A DNA stretch of 64,000 bases from an uncultured Chromatiaceae bacterium (GCA_945787785.1 CALZIO010000007.1:1-64000), one strand, 5' to 3'. Counted from the stretch's first letter, positions 1-11,035 are shown. Notes: a model not told the origin generated them from the letters alone. Program-made: numbers and translations.

Positions 1-1778
1 CGGTAATCGCTGTGACTGCAAATGTGCTTGTGGGTGAGCGCAAGCGTTGCATTGATTCAGGGATGGATGACTATATCTCCAAGCCTGTTGATATTGAGGT
101 GTTGGGCCATACGCTGAATCACTGGTTGGGACAGACTGCGGTTGAGTCGGTGGTGATACATGAATTAAAAGATGCTGTTTCGCAGATGTCACATCAGGTT
201 GTTGATTTGAATCTGGCCAGGCTGGGGGCTTTGGTTGGCGGTGATGTTAAACAGCAGAAAGCGATAATTAATAATTATTTTGAGACATTGCCTGACACGC
301 TTGAGGAAATACATTCTGCATTTAAGGCATCAGATGCTGCACAGCTAAGTTTTTGGGCGCATCGTTTCAAATCATCAGCTTTGACTGTTGGTGCGGAATC
401 CCTTGCGCAGGCCTGTCAGAAAATTGAAGATTTTGCAAAAGATCAGAAGTTGATTGTAATGGGCTCTCTCATTGGTGAGCTTGATAGCCTTGTTCAACGC
501 ACAGTTAAAGCATTAAAAGAAGCAGTTGTAGCGTTCGAAAAGAAAGAAGCCGACCAGTCATCAGCTGATGCTATTGAGCACAATGTTGCTGTGGCGCTTG
601 TTCTTGATGATGATCCGGTTGTGCTTCATGCACTGGTTGCTGCGCTCAAGGAGTTTGGTGTTCCCAACGTATTGTCCGCAACATCTGGAAGTGATGCCTT
701 GGCACTTATGGATAAGGCCAAGGGTGAAATAGATTTGGTTCTGTGTGACCTTAACATGCCGGTGATGGATGGGGTTGAATATTTAAGACACCTTGTTGCT
801 CGTAAATACCGCGGTGGAATTATTTTGCTAAGTGGTGAAGATCACCGCATATTAAATTCGGCCAGGCAGCTGGCAGACGCGCATAGTTTTCATTATGTTG
901 CAGCCTTGCAAAAACCAATTGAGAAAGATCAGTTGGCATCTCACTTGGCTAAAGTTCCGCCTAAGTATGTTGACGTTGTTTGGCAGGCTGGTGATGAGGT
1001 GACCGCTCATGATCTGCAACGGGCAATAGAGAACGATGAGTTTGTTGTTTATTACCAGCCTAAAATTGATTCCGTGAGCAAGGCGTTAGTTGGGGTTGAA
1101 TCACTGGTTCGCTGGCATCATCCGGAAAAGAATTTCGTTATGCCGGATCAGTTTATACCGTTAGCAGAAGAGAATGGCATGATTGATGGACTGACGGATC
1201 TCGTGATTAAAAAGGTGTTCTCGCAGTTGAGTCGATGGCGTAAGCAAGGGCTTAATATTGGCGTGTCGATAAATATTGCGGTTGGAACAATCGGTAGGCG
1301 CATCGATTTTCCGGAACGTTTGATGGAATTTCTTGAGCGTTATCAGTTAGAGCCACAAGATATAATACTTGAGCTGACGGAAGGTGGCCTGATGAAAGAT
1401 ATCGCAACTACCCTAGATGCATTGGTGCGCTTAAGGCTGAAAGGGGTGACCTTGTCCATTGATGACTTCGGGACTGGTTATTCAACATTCAAACAGCTAC
1501 AGGGTATCCCTTTTTCAGAATTAAAGATTGATAAAGAGTTTGTCATGAATGCGGGGGCAGATCCGTCCAGTCGTGCGATTCTGGAATCCAGTGTGCTGTT
1601 GGGTCAGAAGCTAGGTATGAATCTCGTGGCTGAAGGGGTGGAATCGAAAGACGACTGGATGCTGCTCAAAAAGCTGGGTTGTCAGACTGTTCAAGGCTTT
1701 TATATATCCCGGCCCATGCCTGGTGAGCAATTGATTAGCTGGTTGCACCAGTGGCGAGCTGATTCGGCTAATCAATAA
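1..1778 (+). CDS. Hybrid two-component regulator with REC, HPT, REC and EAL domains (5' end outside window)
   Basis: The reading frame is open to the left edge, so the N-terminus, probably with a sensor kinase core, is missing. The visible part begins in the C-terminal end of a receiver domain (MDDYISKPVD). It continues with an HPT domain (bases ~200-530, WAHRFKSSAL with the phosphorylatable His), a second receiver (~590-940; Asp in LVLCDLNMP; Lys in QKPIEKD) and an EAL domain (~1020-1760). The EAL domain keeps the residues expected of an active c-di-GMP phosphodiesterase: ESL in place of EAL, Asn in SINIAV, Glu in ELTEGG, DDFGTGYS, LKIDKEF and AEGVES. Phosphotransfer through HPT to the second receiver probably controls c-di-GMP breakdown. 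The domain calls are firm; the physiological input is unknown. Confidence 0.88.
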   Translation, partial: VIAVTANVLVGERKRCIDSGMDDYISKPVDIEVLGHTLNHWLGQTAVESVVIHELKDAVSQMSHQVVDLNLARLGALVGGDVKQQKAIINNYFETLPDTLEEIHSAFKASDAAQLSFWAHRFKSSALTVGAESLAQACQKIEDFAKDQKLIVMGSLIGELDSLVQRTVKALKEAVVAFEKKEADQSSADAIEHNVAVALVLDDDPVVLHALVAALKEFGVPNVLSATSGSDALALMDKAKGEIDLVLCDLNMPVMDGVEYLRHLVARKYRGGIILLSGEDHRILNSARQLADAHSFHYVAALQKPIEKDQLASHLAKVPPKYVDVVWQAGDEVTAHDLQRAIENDEFVVYYQPKIDSVSKALVGVESLVRWHHPEKNFVMPDQFIPLAEENGMIDGLTDLVIKKVFSQLSRWRKQGLNIGVSINIAVGTIGRRIDFPERLMEFLERYQLEPQDIILELTEGGLMKDIATTLDALVRLRLKGVTLSIDDFGTGYSTFKQLQGIPFSELKIDKEFVMNAGADPSSRAILESSVLLGQKLGMNLVAEGVESKDDWMLLKKLGCQTVQGFYISRPMPGEQLISWLHQWRADSANQ

Positions 1779-1949
1779 TCTACTTAATAAGTTTTAGCTA
1801 GCCTTAGCTTAAATTCTCTGCTTTTCCATTCAGGCTATATAGTCTGTGCGTTGAGATTATTTGGTCTCAGATGTTCGCAATTCAAATCTTTCTCAATATT
1901 TTAAAACAATAGTAAGATGGTGCTTTCTACTATTTGACTGCTTAGGCTG

Positions 1950-4094
1950 ATGATTCTACTAACTCGGTATTTTTTTAACATGCTGTTTGTTGGGTTTTTT
2001 CTGGCGTGCTTATCAACTTCGATTGGGGCATCAGAAACAGGCTTTTTGCATCACGATATTACTGTCACTATTCTGCCTGATAAGCATCGGCTTGAAGTGA
2101 CGGATAACCTCACGCTCGTACCTAAGGCGCAAAATTATCAGCAGCGAAGTTTTCTACTGAATGCAAATTTGCATGTTACCGAGGGTGCTCAATTGAGTGC
2201 AGACCAAAGTGGTTTGAAAGGACTGCCGGTGCCGGTGCGGCGTTATGAGTTGCCAGAGGGTACACGGCAGGTCATTGTCAAATATTCGGGCGAGATTGTT
2301 GATCAGGTCACTACCTTTGGTAATGAATTTACCGCTACGGTTGATGATAGTGCCGGATTGATTAGTAATGAAGGTGTGTATCTTACCCCGGCAACATTCT
2401 GGTATCCCGCACTGGCTGATGAGTTTGTCACTTTCTCGCTCGATATAGATCTGCCTCAAGGTTGGCAGGGCGTAAGTCAGGGGGCAAGAAAGAAATCCGG
2501 AAATCGCGCCGTATGGGTTGAGGATAAACCGCAACAAGAAATTTACCTGATTGCGGCTCCTTTTGTTGAATACAATAAAGCGCAGGATGATTTGGAAGCA
2601 ATGGTGTTTTTGCGTCAGCCTGATCCGGCGTTGGCGCAAACCTATCTCGATATCACTGCACAATACATCGATATGTACCAAAATCTGATCGGTTCTTATC
2701 CCTATCAAAAATTCGCCTTGGTAGAGAATTTCTGGGAGACCGGCTTTGGTATGCCTTCTTTTACCCTGCTTGGCCCAGAAGTTATACGACTGCCATTTAT
2801 TCCATATACCTCTTACCCTCATGAAATTTTACATAACTGGTGGGGTAATGGTGTCTATGTAGATTTCCAGCAGGGTAATTGGTCGGAAGGACTAACCTCT
2901 TATCTGGCGGATCATTCGCTCAAGGAGATGCGTGGGGCGGGGGTGGAATACCGCCGCAGCGTTCTGCAAAACTATGCCAACTTTGTTAATGACAACAAAG
3001 AGTTTTCGCTGGCAGCGTTTCGTTCGCGCCACGGTTCCAGTAGTCAGGCGATTGGTTATGGCAAGGGGATGATGCTGTTTCATATGCTACGCCAGAAACT
3101 TGGCGATGAACTGTTTGTGAAGGCACTGCAGCAGTTTTATCAAAACAACAAATTTAAAGTGGCTGGTTATGATGACTGGTTAAAGGTATTTGAGCAGGTC
3201 AGTGGCCAACAGCTGGATACATATTTTGAGCAATGGCTAATGCGCACAGGCGCCCCGATGCTCGAAGTTTTAGAGCTCAGTCGCGAACAGCAGAAAGATA
3301 GCTGGATTTCACATGGCGTTATAAAACAGACACAAGCTGGAAAAGCTTATCGTTTATCAGTACCTCTGTTCTTCACCTTGGAAGGACATGAGCAGGCTTA
3401 TGGGGTGATAGTAGAAATGAATGAAGCCAAACAAGACTTCTCAATTAAACTGCCTGCGAAGCCGCTCAGGCTTGATGTTGATCCAGAGTATGATCTGTTT
3501 CGCCGTGTTGATCAGGGCGAGATACCTGCAGCCTTGTCATTATTATTTGGTGCCGAGAAAGCACTGATAGTTTTACCCGCATCAGCGAATCAAACACTCA
3601 GGCAGAGTTATCAACAGATTGGCGAGTACTGGCGTCAGGCATATCCGGCGGGTGCAGAAATTGCGCTAGATAGTGATTTGAAACAACTGCCGAAGGATCG
3701 GGCAATTTGGTTGCTGGGCAAGGGGAATCGCTTTGCCGCTGAATTTATGCAATCGACTGCATCTGAGATCAGGCTTGACTCTGGTGATATTGAATTTAAC
3801 CAGCAATCGTTTCAAACCACTGAGCATACTCTTGTCTTCACGGCGCGTAATCCAGGTACGACCCGACAAGGCGTTGCCTGGCTTGTGGCTGAACGCCAGG
3901 CAGCAATTCCTGGTTTGTTACGCAAGTTGCCGCATTACAGCAAATACAGTTATTTAATGTTCGAAGGTGATGCGCCACAGAATGTGCTCAAGGGACAGTG
4001 GTTGGTGATGGATTCACCCCTGAGTGTGATGTTTGATGAGTCTGCGGCAGCAATTAAACCGCAGTTTCCGAAACGACCTGCCTTGTTGCAGTAA
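1950..4094 (+). CDS. Secreted M1-family-like zinc metallopeptidase
   Basis: A 714-residue protein with an N-terminal hydrophobic signal (residues ~8-30, cleavage plausible after SIGA). An alternative start is the in-frame ATG at 1983. Residues 291-295 are HEILH, followed by NWWGN and a Glu at ~313 in NWSEG, the zinc-ligand pattern of M1 (gluzincin) aminopeptidases. The usual GAMEN exopeptidase motif is not evident; the equivalent stretch reads GFGMPSF, so strict aminopeptidase activity is not assured. The C-terminal ~250 residues have no motif I recognise. It probably acts in the periplasm or outside the cell on peptides. It stands alone, with ~170 bp upstream and hisC 70 bp downstream. Confidence 0.85.
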   Translation: MILLTRYFFNMLFVGFFLACLSTSIGASETGFLHHDITVTILPDKHRLEVTDNLTLVPKAQNYQQRSFLLNANLHVTEGAQLSADQSGLKGLPVPVRRYELPEGTRQVIVKYSGEIVDQVTTFGNEFTATVDDSAGLISNEGVYLTPATFWYPALADEFVTFSLDIDLPQGWQGVSQGARKKSGNRAVWVEDKPQQEIYLIAAPFVEYNKAQDDLEAMVFLRQPDPALAQTYLDITAQYIDMYQNLIGSYPYQKFALVENFWETGFGMPSFTLLGPEVIRLPFIPYTSYPHEILHNWWGNGVYVDFQQGNWSEGLTSYLADHSLKEMRGAGVEYRRSVLQNYANFVNDNKEFSLAAFRSRHGSSSQAIGYGKGMMLFHMLRQKLGDELFVKALQQFYQNNKFKVAGYDDWLKVFEQVSGQQLDTYFEQWLMRTGAPMLEVLELSREQQKDSWISHGVIKQTQAGKAYRLSVPLFFTLEGHEQAYGVIVEMNEAKQDFSIKLPAKPLRLDVDPEYDLFRRVDQGEIPAALSLLFGAEKALIVLPASANQTLRQSYQQIGEYWRQAYPAGAEIALDSDLKQLPKDRAIWLLGKGNRFAAEFMQSTASEIRLDSGDIEFNQQSFQTTEHTLVFTARNPGTTRQGVAWLVAERQAAIPGLLRKLPHYSKYSYLMFEGDAPQNVLKGQWLVMDSPLSVMFDESAAAIKPQFPKRPALLQ

Positions 4095-4164
4095 ATCTGT
4101 CGGAGCCCGCTTGGCCTGGTGTATCATAAGGGCAATAAATTCAGCTGTCAGATGAGATCGAATT

Positions 4165-5223
4165 GTGAGCAAGTATTGGAGCGAATTGACTAAAGGTTTG
4201 GTGCCATATGTGCCGGGTGAACAGCCCAAGGTGCAGAATCTTATAAAACTTAATACCAATGAAAATCCTTATCCGCCGTCACCAAAAGTGGTTGAAGCGA
4301 TTGATGGTTTCGATAAACAGCGTCTGCGGCTTTATCCAGATCCAAATAGCGATGTCCTGAAACAGGCTTTGGCTGACTATCATGAGGTAAATAAAAATCA
4401 GGTCTTTGTTGGTAATGGTTCAGACGAGGTGCTGGCGCTGGCGTTTATGGCCGTGTTCAAACAGGCCGAGCCAATTTTATTTCCAGATATCAGTTACAGC
4501 TTTTATCCGGTCTATTGCACTCTGTTTGAGATTGACTACCAACAGCTGCCGTTGAATGAGGCGTTTGAAATTGATCTGGCTGGTTATCCAGCAGAAAATG
4601 GTGGCGTTATTTTTCCTAACCCAAATGCGCCAACCGGGCGACTATTGAGTCTGGATCAGCTGCGCAATTTATTGCAGCGAAATACCGAGTCGGTAGTGAT
4701 TGTGGATGAGGCCTATATCGATTTTGGTGGTGAGTCAGCGATCGCCTTGGTGGATCAATTCCCTAATTTATTAGTCACCCAGACATTTTCAAAGTCGCGC
4801 AGCCTGGCAGGTTCGCGCGTTGGCTTTGCAATTGGACACGAGGAATTGATTGAAGGATTGGAGCGGGTTAAGAATTCCTTTAATTCCTATCCGTTGGATA
4901 TGTTGGCGGTGACAGCTGCCGTTGCTGCGCTGCAGGATGAAGAATATTTCGAAACGACACGGAAAAAAATTGTCGATTCTCGTGACTGGTTAACCGCAGA
5001 GCTACAACAGCTTGGCTTTGAGGTGTTACCTTCGGCGGCCAACTTTGTGTTTACCCGTCATCCATCATACGATGCGGCTGAATTGTTTGCCAAGTTACGG
5101 GAACGAGCGATATTGGTAAGATATTTTTCCGCGATCAGGATTGATCAATTTCTGCGAATCACTATCGGTACGCAGGCTGAGATTGAGGCGCTGGTTTCTG
5201 CGCTTAATGAGATTATAGGCTAG
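4165..5223 (+). CDS. hisC: Histidinol-phosphate aminotransferase
   Basis: A 352-residue fold-type I PLP aminotransferase that converts imidazole acetol phosphate and glutamate to histidinol phosphate in histidine biosynthesis. Visible signatures are [13 protein letters not shown] at the N-terminus, NPNAPTGR, the Asp/Tyr pair in VDEAYIDF, and the PLP-binding Lys in [12 protein letters not shown]. Length is normal for HisC2-type enzymes. The start is GTG with only a weak ribosome-binding site. It is separated from the rest of the his pathway, as often seen for this paralogue. A role with aromatic or other amino-acid substrates cannot be excluded from sequence. Confidence 0.93.
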   Translation: MSKYWSELTKGLVPYVPGEQPKVQNLIKLNTNENPYPPSPKVVEAIDGFDKQRLRLYPDPNSDVLKQALADYHEVNKNQVFVGNGSDEVLALAFMAVFKQAEPILFPDISYSFYPVYCTLFEIDYQQLPLNEAFEIDLAGYPAENGGVIFPNPNAPTGRLLSLDQLRNLLQRNTESVVIVDEAYIDFGGESAIALVDQFPNLLVTQTFSKSRSLAGSRVGFAIGHEELIEGLERVKNSFNSYPLDMLAVTAAVAALQDEEYFETTRKKIVDSRDWLTAELQQLGFEVLPSAANFVFTRHPSYDAAELFAKLRERAILVRYFSAIRIDQFLRITIGTQAEIEALVSALNEIIG

Positions 5224-5268
5224 GCTTGCCGCACACTCGCTTGGTTCAGTAAAACGGCAGTTATGTCC

Positions 5269-5703
5269 TTAATTCCTTTTTTTGAGTTGCTTAAGGAGGG
5301 TTAGATATAGGGTCTCATCCGGAGCTACTCCCTGGCGTTGTGCTTGCCACATCATTTCCGCTAGGCATTCTATCATCTGATGTTCGGTTTCATGAGAATC
5401 GCCAGTTTTTGTATTTAACTTCTGGTAAATGTCTCGAATCCCGATAGGGCGGTTACTGTTCAGTTGTTCGTGAATAGCGATATGCATACCCATATGCATA
5501 AAGGGATTGCTTTCGCCTGACTCAGGCAGGTATTCCTTACCCAGGGCTTTGTCTTGGTCGGTGAGAATGCCCTGATATTCAGGGTGCTGATTGATGACAT
5601 CGGCAATGATTTTTTCCAGCGGCTCAAGTGGCTGGTTGTTCTGTGCTTTATGCCAGACGTCGATGTAGTACTGGCGTAGTTGATTGCGATCATTACCAAA
5701 CAT
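5269..5703 (-). CDS. DUF1841 family protein
   Basis: A 144-residue soluble protein that matches the gammaproteobacterial DUF1841 family by its opening MFGNDRNQLR, a central HMGMHIAIHEQ stretch rich in His/Met, and the HETEHQMIECLAEMMW segment. The conserved His/Glu residues could bind metal, but no function is established. It starts 2 bp after nth and is probably co-transcribed with it, an arrangement common in related genomes. Confidence 0.88.
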   Translation of the reverse strand: MFGNDRNQLRQYYIDVWHKAQNNQPLEPLEKIIADVINQHPEYQGILTDQDKALGKEYLPESGESNPFMHMGMHIAIHEQLNSNRPIGIRDIYQKLNTKTGDSHETEHQMIECLAEMMWQAQRQGVAPDETLYLTLLKQLKKRN

Positions 5704-5705
5704 GA

Positions 5706-6341
5706 TTAATTATAGACCTTGTCCTTGTATTCACACAGATCCTCAATTATACATGCATCACATTTCGGTTTGCGTGCGACGCAGATATATCGGCCGTGCA
5801 GGATTAGCCAGTGATGTGCATCAAGCTTGAACTCATCCGGAATAAATTTCTCCAGCTTCTTTTCCACTTCCAATACATTTTTGCCAGGTGCAACTTTAGT
5901 GCGGTTAGAGACGCGGAAGATATGGGTGTCTACCGCGATGGTGGGGTGGCCAAATGCTGTGTTCAATACCACATTGGCCGTTTTGCGGCCTACCCCAGGC
6001 AGTGCTTCCAGTGCTTCACGGTTTTGTGGGACCTGGCTGTTGTGTTTGTCGATCAGCATCTTGCAGGTTTTAATAACATTGGCTGCCTTGCTGTTATAAA
6101 GGCCAATGGTTTTAATATATTTCTTCAGGCCAGTTTCGCCTAGCGCCAGAATTTTTTCTGGTGTGTTTGCCACGGGAAACAATTTTGCCGTTGCCTTGTT
6201 AACGCCCTTGTCAGTAGCCTGTGCGGACAACGTTACTGCGACCAATAGCTCAAAGGGGGTTTTGTAATTCAGCTCAGTCGTCGGTGTTGGGTTTTCGGCC
6301 CGCAGACGTGTGAAGATTTCAATACGTTTCTGTTTGTTCAT
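5706..6341 (-). CDS. nth: Endonuclease III (DNA glycosylase/AP lyase)
   Basis: A 211-residue base-excision repair enzyme that removes oxidised pyrimidines. It has the helix-hairpin-helix LEALPGVGRKTANV with the catalytic Lys, the catalytic Asp in VDTHIFRVSNR, and a C-terminal 4Fe-4S loop of four Cys with spacing C-x6-C-x2-C-x5-C. Length is normal. It lies downstream of rnfE by ~100 bp in the same direction, the classic rnf(rsx)-nth order, and is followed almost directly by the DUF1841 gene. Confidence 0.97.
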   Translation of the reverse strand: MNKQKRIEIFTRLRAENPTPTTELNYKTPFELLVAVTLSAQATDKGVNKATAKLFPVANTPEKILALGETGLKKYIKTIGLYNSKAANVIKTCKMLIDKHNSQVPQNREALEALPGVGRKTANVVLNTAFGHPTIAVDTHIFRVSNRTKVAPGKNVLEVEKKLEKFIPDEFKLDAHHWLILHGRYICVARKPKCDACIIEDLCEYKDKVYN

Positions 6342-6442
6342 AAAAGAGTTACAGTACTGCCGTGGCTACAGGCGGGTAATAGTGCCCGTTAGAATTTTTG
6401 AGAGCAAGGCTAGAACTTTTGCTTGTTCAGAAAGAGTTTATT

Positions 6443-7141
6443 TCAACCCGTAGCCACTGATTGTTCTATTTTCGTCACAGGTATTATTTTTTTAGCATCC
6501 CGCTTCTTGCCGCGCTCATCAATCACATTCTTCACTGCAATTAATAAACCCAAGCCGATAAATGCACCGGGTGGCAATATCGCCAATAGAAAACCCCGGT
6601 AATCTTCAACCAGTGTGATCGTCATCATTCTGCCGATTTCGCCAAACATTAAATGAGCCTGGGCGAAGAAAGTTCCCTGGCCGAGAATTTCACGCATTGC
6701 GCCAAGCACAATCAGAACGGCAGCAAAGCCAATCCCCATCATAAAGCCATCCATCGCTGCTTTGCCGGGTGTGTTTTTGAAGGCAAAGGCCTCAGCGCGG
6801 CCGAGAATAGCGCAGTTGGTAACAATCAGCGGCACAAAGATGCCGAGTATTTTATACAGTTCATGGAAGTAGGCATTCATTGCCAGTTCGATCGCAGTGA
6901 CGACTGAGGCTATGATCATGACAAACACTGGTATACGTACTTCCTGTTTAACGTAGTGGCGAATCAGCGACACGATCAGACTGGATAAGACGAGTGTCAT
7001 CGTGGTGGCTATGCCCAGGCCCAGTCCATTAATGGTGGTGGAGGTGACCGCCAGCAGGGGGCAGAGACCAAGGATTTGCACCAGGGCAACATTGTTGGTC
7101 CACAGGCCTTCGCGGTTAATTTCGCTGTAGGATTTATCCAC
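6443..7141 (-). CDS. rnfE: RNF electron transport complex subunit E
   Basis: A 232-residue integral membrane subunit of the ion-translocating ferredoxin:NAD oxidoreductase (RNF/RSX). It has about six hydrophobic helices and family stretches such as [16 protein letters not shown] and [13 protein letters not shown]. RnfA and RnfE are homologous and face opposite sides of the membrane; the same TNCA signature is in RnfA here. It overlaps rnfG by 8 bp and closes the rnfABCDGE block. Confidence 0.95.
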   Translation of the reverse strand: MDKSYSEINREGLWTNNVALVQILGLCPLLAVTSTTINGLGLGIATTMTLVLSSLIVSLIRHYVKQEVRIPVFVMIIASVVTAIELAMNAYFHELYKILGIFVPLIVTNCAILGRAEAFAFKNTPGKAAMDGFMMGIGFAAVLIVLGAMREILGQGTFFAQAHLMFGEIGRMMTITLVEDYRGFLLAILPPGAFIGLGLLIAVKNVIDERGKKRDAKKIIPVTKIEQSVATG

Positions 7142-7805
7142 GGCTATTGCCTCCTGATTTGTTCGGGATTGGAACTTCGATTATTGAATCAGCGGGTGCA
7201 AATAATGCTTCTCTGTTTAGATAATAGAATATTAACGCCCTATAGACGGCCTTGACGATAGCCCTTGGTGTAATCGTGGCGCCAGTGAACTGATCGAAGA
7301 TGCCGCCGTCTTTTTTTACACGCCAGCCTTGTTTGTCTGGGGCGTTGAGTGAGTGACCATAAAAGTTATTTATCCAGGGGGAGCGTTCCACTTCGATGCC
7401 ATCCCCGAGGCCGGGTGTCTCTTTATGGGCCAGTACACGTACCCCACCAATCTGTCCGGCTAGGTCGACGGCGACTAGGAGCTTAATGGTACCGTTGTAG
7501 CCATCAGGTGCGTGGGCAGTAATGATCGCTGCAACCGGACTATTGTTTAAGCGCGCGCGGTAGATAGTGAGGGGCTCTTTACTGCCGAGCAGTTGTTTTG
7601 AGGTGACATTGATGGTGTCATTATAAATGTCATTGTCGTATGCCTCGGCAGGCACCATTTCATTCAATGAACGTAACAGAAACTCACGTTCGTTGGCTGC
7701 AATTCGATCTTTGGTACCTTCAAAGGTCATACCCACCAAGCCAGCACCGATCATGGCAAAGGTGCCTAAAATGGCAGCAGCAATCAACATATTCTTGCCA
7801 AGCAT
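7134..7805 (-). CDS. rnfG: RNF electron transport complex subunit G (covalent FMN protein)
   Basis: A 223-residue protein with an N-terminal membrane anchor (residues ~7-28) and a periplasmic FMN-binding domain. The motif FTGATITP (~residue 175) contains the Thr to which FMN is attached through a phosphoester, as in NqrC. It passes electrons inside the RNF complex. It overlaps rnfE by 8 bp and abuts rnfD by 1 bp, so translation is probably coupled. Confidence 0.95.
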   Translation of the reverse strand: MLGKNMLIAAAILGTFAMIGAGLVGMTFEGTKDRIAANEREFLLRSLNEMVPAEAYDNDIYNDTINVTSKQLLGSKEPLTIYRARLNNSPVAAIITAHAPDGYNGTIKLLVAVDLAGQIGGVRVLAHKETPGLGDGIEVERSPWINNFYGHSLNAPDKQGWRVKKDGGIFDQFTGATITPRAIVKAVYRALIFYYLNREALFAPADSIIEVPIPNKSGGNSRG

Positions 7806-8845
7806 TAGTTGCCGCCTCCATGTCCGAATACGCGAGGCCGGGTGTAGTAATCAATGGTGGGGGCCGCCATGTTCATTAACAATACGGAAAATGCCACGGC
7901 ATCGGGATAGCCGCCCCAGCTACGAATAATATATGTGAGCACGCCTACCCCTGCGCCAAAGTAGAGACGCCCTTTGGGTGTGGTTGCGCCGCTTACCGGA
8001 TCAGTCGCGATAAAAAATGCACCGAGAATTGCGCCACCGCTGAACAGATGGAACAGCGGGGAGGCATAGGCTCCTGGCTTGATGATAAAAAACAGAAAAG
8101 AGATTAGCGCCAGGCTGCCAAGCATGGCGATTGGTACATGCCAGCTAATAATTTTTTTATGGATTAGCCATAAGCCACCGGCCAAAAAGGCAATATTGAT
8201 CCATTCCCAACCCGTACCGCCAAGCATGCCGAAGATCGGGCTGGCTGTAATCTCCTGCATGGCCTTGTTTAGCCCTAGCTCGGTCTTGAGCGAGTCGAGT
8301 GGCGTGGCCATGGTCAGTGCATCCAGTGATAGTCCTGCTGGCAAACTGCCACTAAAGACAAAAGACAGTGATTGGCCCAGGCTTAAGTTTTGTTCACCCA
8401 GAGAAAGTGGCGCAAGCCAGCTGGTCATCTCACGCGGAAATGAAATCAGCAACATGACATAGCCGACCATGGCCGGGTTGAAAGGATTAAATCCCAAGCC
8501 GCCATAAAGATGTTTGGCAAAAATGATGGCAAAGGCGCTACCGATGACAACTAGCCACCACGGCGCCAGCGGAGGCAGGGCGAGAGCGAGTAGCATTGCG
8601 GTTACCAGGGCACTGCCATCAAATAAATACATCATGACTGGGCGTTGCCGCATACGCAGCATTAACGCCTCGGTTGCCAAGGCTGTGATGCTGGCCAGTA
8701 CAATATTGATGATGACGCCCCAGCCGAACATCCAGGCGTAAATGAGAATACCGGGCAACAGTGCAAGCATTACCTTCAGCATGACCGTGGTCACGGTTGA
8801 CGGACCATGAAAATGAGGCGAGCTGGGAGTGTTGAGCTTAATCAT
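7805..8845 (-). CDS. rnfD: RNF electron transport complex subunit D
   Basis: A 346-residue polytopic membrane protein of the NqrB/RnfD family. The SGATTPKG motif (~residue 280) carries the Thr for covalent FMN. Other family features are GGLGFNPFNPAMVGY and a C-terminal run ending in a short soluble tail. It overlaps rnfC by 4 bp upstream and rnfG by 1 bp downstream. Length is normal. Confidence 0.95.
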   Translation of the reverse strand: MIKLNTPSSPHFHGPSTVTTVMLKVMLALLPGILIYAWMFGWGVIINIVLASITALATEALMLRMRQRPVMMYLFDGSALVTAMLLALALPPLAPWWLVVIGSAFAIIFAKHLYGGLGFNPFNPAMVGYVMLLISFPREMTSWLAPLSLGEQNLSLGQSLSFVFSGSLPAGLSLDALTMATPLDSLKTELGLNKAMQEITASPIFGMLGGTGWEWINIAFLAGGLWLIHKKIISWHVPIAMLGSLALISFLFFIIKPGAYASPLFHLFSGGAILGAFFIATDPVSGATTPKGRLYFGAGVGVLTYIIRSWGGYPDAVAFSVLLMNMAAPTIDYYTRPRVFGHGGGN

Positions 8846-10470
8846 GATTCTTGTTCGCTCGTATCTGTCTGCTGGCGCCGCGCATTGGCATCGTCAATTT
8901 GTTTTTGTTGCGCGGGCGTCATATTTTCAATGTTTTTCGGCTCAACTCCCTGAGCCTCTTTTTTGGCTTTTGCTCTATCCAGCGCTGCCTGGATAGCTGC
9001 CTGTTTATCATCCTTTTCACCATCAGCCGGTTTTTTAACCGCTGCTTTTTTCTTAGCCAGTCGCGCTGCCTTTTCGGCCTTTTCACGCTCAATACGAGAC
9101 TGTCGAAATTCATGGCGTTGCCGCGCAATATCGGCCTTTTCCTTTTCGCGTTCCTGGGCCCAGATTTCGGTCTTGGCATATCGATAATAATGCACCAAGG
9201 GAATATTGCTGGGGCAGACATAGGCGCAGCAGCCGCACTCGATACAATCAAACAGATTATGTTCCTGAGCACGTTCGAATTCCTTGCTACGTGCATACCA
9301 CTGCAGTTGTTGTGGCAGTAGATCGACCGGGCAAACATCGGCGCAAGCGCCACAGCGAATACATGGCATGACATCAGAGGGCGCTGTGACGTTGCTTTCG
9401 GTTGCGGCCAGAATACAGTTGGTAGTTTTTATTACCGGGATTTCTGTGCTGTGCATGGCAAAGCCCATCATTGGCCCACCCATAATGATTCGATCGACAT
9501 CGCTATTGAGCCCGCCGCATTGGTCCAGCAGTGCCTGCATTGGTGTGCCAAGCAATACTTCAAGGTTACAGGGTTCTGCGACGCCATCACCAGTCACGGT
9601 TACAATGCGTGATATGAGTGGTTCGCCAAGATTGATGGCGTTATGAACTGCAGCAGCAGTGCCGACATTGTGGACCACAATGCCAATCTGGAAGGGAAGG
9701 CCATTGCTGGGGCACTCCTTGCCTGTCAGAACCTTGATGAGCTGTTTTTCACTGCCCTGCGGATAAAGCGTGGGCACCTGCACCACCTCGATGTCTTCAT
9801 CTTTACAGGCCTCGATCATGGCGGTGTAGGCTTCAGGTTTGTTGTCTTCAATCGCGATCAGACACTGCCTGGCGTTTAAGGCGTGCCGCATGATTTTGGC
9901 GCCGGCGATGATGTTTTCCGGCCGTTCACGCATTAGCATGTCATCACAGGTGATATAGGGCTCACACTCGACACCATTGAGTATCAACGTATCAATTTTG
10001 GATCCCGCTGGGTTGAGTTTGATGGAGGAAGGGAAGCCAGCACCGCCCAGACCGACTATGCCTGATGTACGGATCAGATTGCGCAGATGGCTGACATCCA
10101 TTTCGGTATATGGAATATCTTCCGGGCCGTGCTCGATCCAGCGGTCTTCACCGTCGGTGTCGATGACGATGCAGCTCGCGCTCAGGCCAGAGGGATGGGG
10201 TATTGGCAGCTCTTCAATGGCAGTGATGGTGCCTGAGCTTGATGCATGCACTGAAGCGCTGACGTAGCCGGATGCACGAGCTATCTTTTGTCCCTTCAGT
10301 ACATGGTCACCAACAGCAACGATCGGTTCGCCCGATTCGCCGATGTGTTGGTGTAACGGCAGGATCAGTTGTTTAGGCAACCATGCAGCCTGAATCGGGC
10401 TTCTTGTCGATCTGTCTTTGTGCTGCGGCGGATGAATGCCACCCTTAAATCTGAAGAGCTGGCGGATCAT
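8842..10470 (-). CDS. rnfC: RNF electron transport complex subunit C (NADH-binding, 4Fe-4S)
   Basis: A 542-residue peripheral subunit. The N-terminal half has the NQO1-like NAD/FMN fold ([12 protein letters not shown]). Around residues 365-430 two 4Fe-4S motifs are visible, [12 protein letters not shown] and [12 protein letters not shown]. The C-terminal ~90 residues are a charged Lys/Ala/Glu-rich extension of the type common in gammaproteobacterial RnfC, which varies in length. It overlaps rnfB and rnfD by 4 bp each. It is the likely NADH entry or exit point of the complex. Confidence 0.96.
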   Translation of the reverse strand: MIRQLFRFKGGIHPPQHKDRSTRSPIQAAWLPKQLILPLHQHIGESGEPIVAVGDHVLKGQKIARASGYVSASVHASSSGTITAIEELPIPHPSGLSASCIVIDTDGEDRWIEHGPEDIPYTEMDVSHLRNLIRTSGIVGLGGAGFPSSIKLNPAGSKIDTLILNGVECEPYITCDDMLMRERPENIIAGAKIMRHALNARQCLIAIEDNKPEAYTAMIEACKDEDIEVVQVPTLYPQGSEKQLIKVLTGKECPSNGLPFQIGIVVHNVGTAAAVHNAINLGEPLISRIVTVTGDGVAEPCNLEVLLGTPMQALLDQCGGLNSDVDRIIMGGPMMGFAMHSTEIPVIKTTNCILAATESNVTAPSDVMPCIRCGACADVCPVDLLPQQLQWYARSKEFERAQEHNLFDCIECGCCAYVCPSNIPLVHYYRYAKTEIWAQEREKEKADIARQRHEFRQSRIEREKAEKAARLAKKKAAVKKPADGEKDDKQAAIQAALDRAKAKKEAQGVEPKNIENMTPAQQKQIDDANARRQQTDTSEQES

Positions 10471-11021
10471 AGCTTGGCCTCCTCATCAGTCTGTTCCGGA
10501 TATGGCCATTTCCAATGAAAGATATCTTCCTTGATTGGGACCATGTCGATACAGTCGACCGGACAAGGTTCAACGCAGAGTTCACAACCGGTGCATTCAA
10601 CTTCAATAATGGTATGCATCTGTTTCGCTGCCCCGAGAATGGCGTCAACCGGGCATGCCTGTATACATAGGGTACAACCGATGCAGGTCTCTTCATCAAT
10701 AATGGCCACCATTTTTGGTTTTTCCTCACCCACTTCAGCATCAAGTGGGATCGGGTCTTTACCAAGCAGGTCTGCCAGGGCAATGATGGTGGTTTCCCCG
10801 CCCGGTGGGCAGCGATTGATGTCGGCTTCGTTATTGGCGATAGCTGTGGCATAGGGTTTACAACCGGGGTAGCCGCATTGACCACACTGAGTTTGTGGCA
10901 GGATCGCATCTATCTGATCTACTAGTGGATCGCCTTCCACCTTGAAGCGTACGGCAGCAAAGCCCAGCAGTAGGCCGAAAATGATTGCTATAGCGGTTAG
11001 CGCGAGAACTGCAGTCAACAT
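10467..11021 (-). CDS. rnfB: RNF electron transport complex subunit B (ferredoxin-like)
   Basis: A 184-residue protein with one N-terminal membrane helix, a CGQCGYPGC cluster motif (~residues 48-56) and two ferredoxin-type motifs, [12 protein letters not shown] and [12 protein letters not shown]. It exchanges electrons with soluble ferredoxin. It lies 14 bp after rnfA and overlaps rnfC by 4 bp. Confidence 0.96.
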   Translation of the reverse strand: MLTAVLALTAIAIIFGLLLGFAAVRFKVEGDPLVDQIDAILPQTQCGQCGYPGCKPYATAIANNEADINRCPPGGETTIIALADLLGKDPIPLDAEVGEEKPKMVAIIDEETCIGCTLCIQACPVDAILGAAKQMHTIIEVECTGCELCVEPCPVDCIDMVPIKEDIFHWKWPYPEQTDEEAKL

Positions 11022-11035
11022 AATCTAATCTGGAT

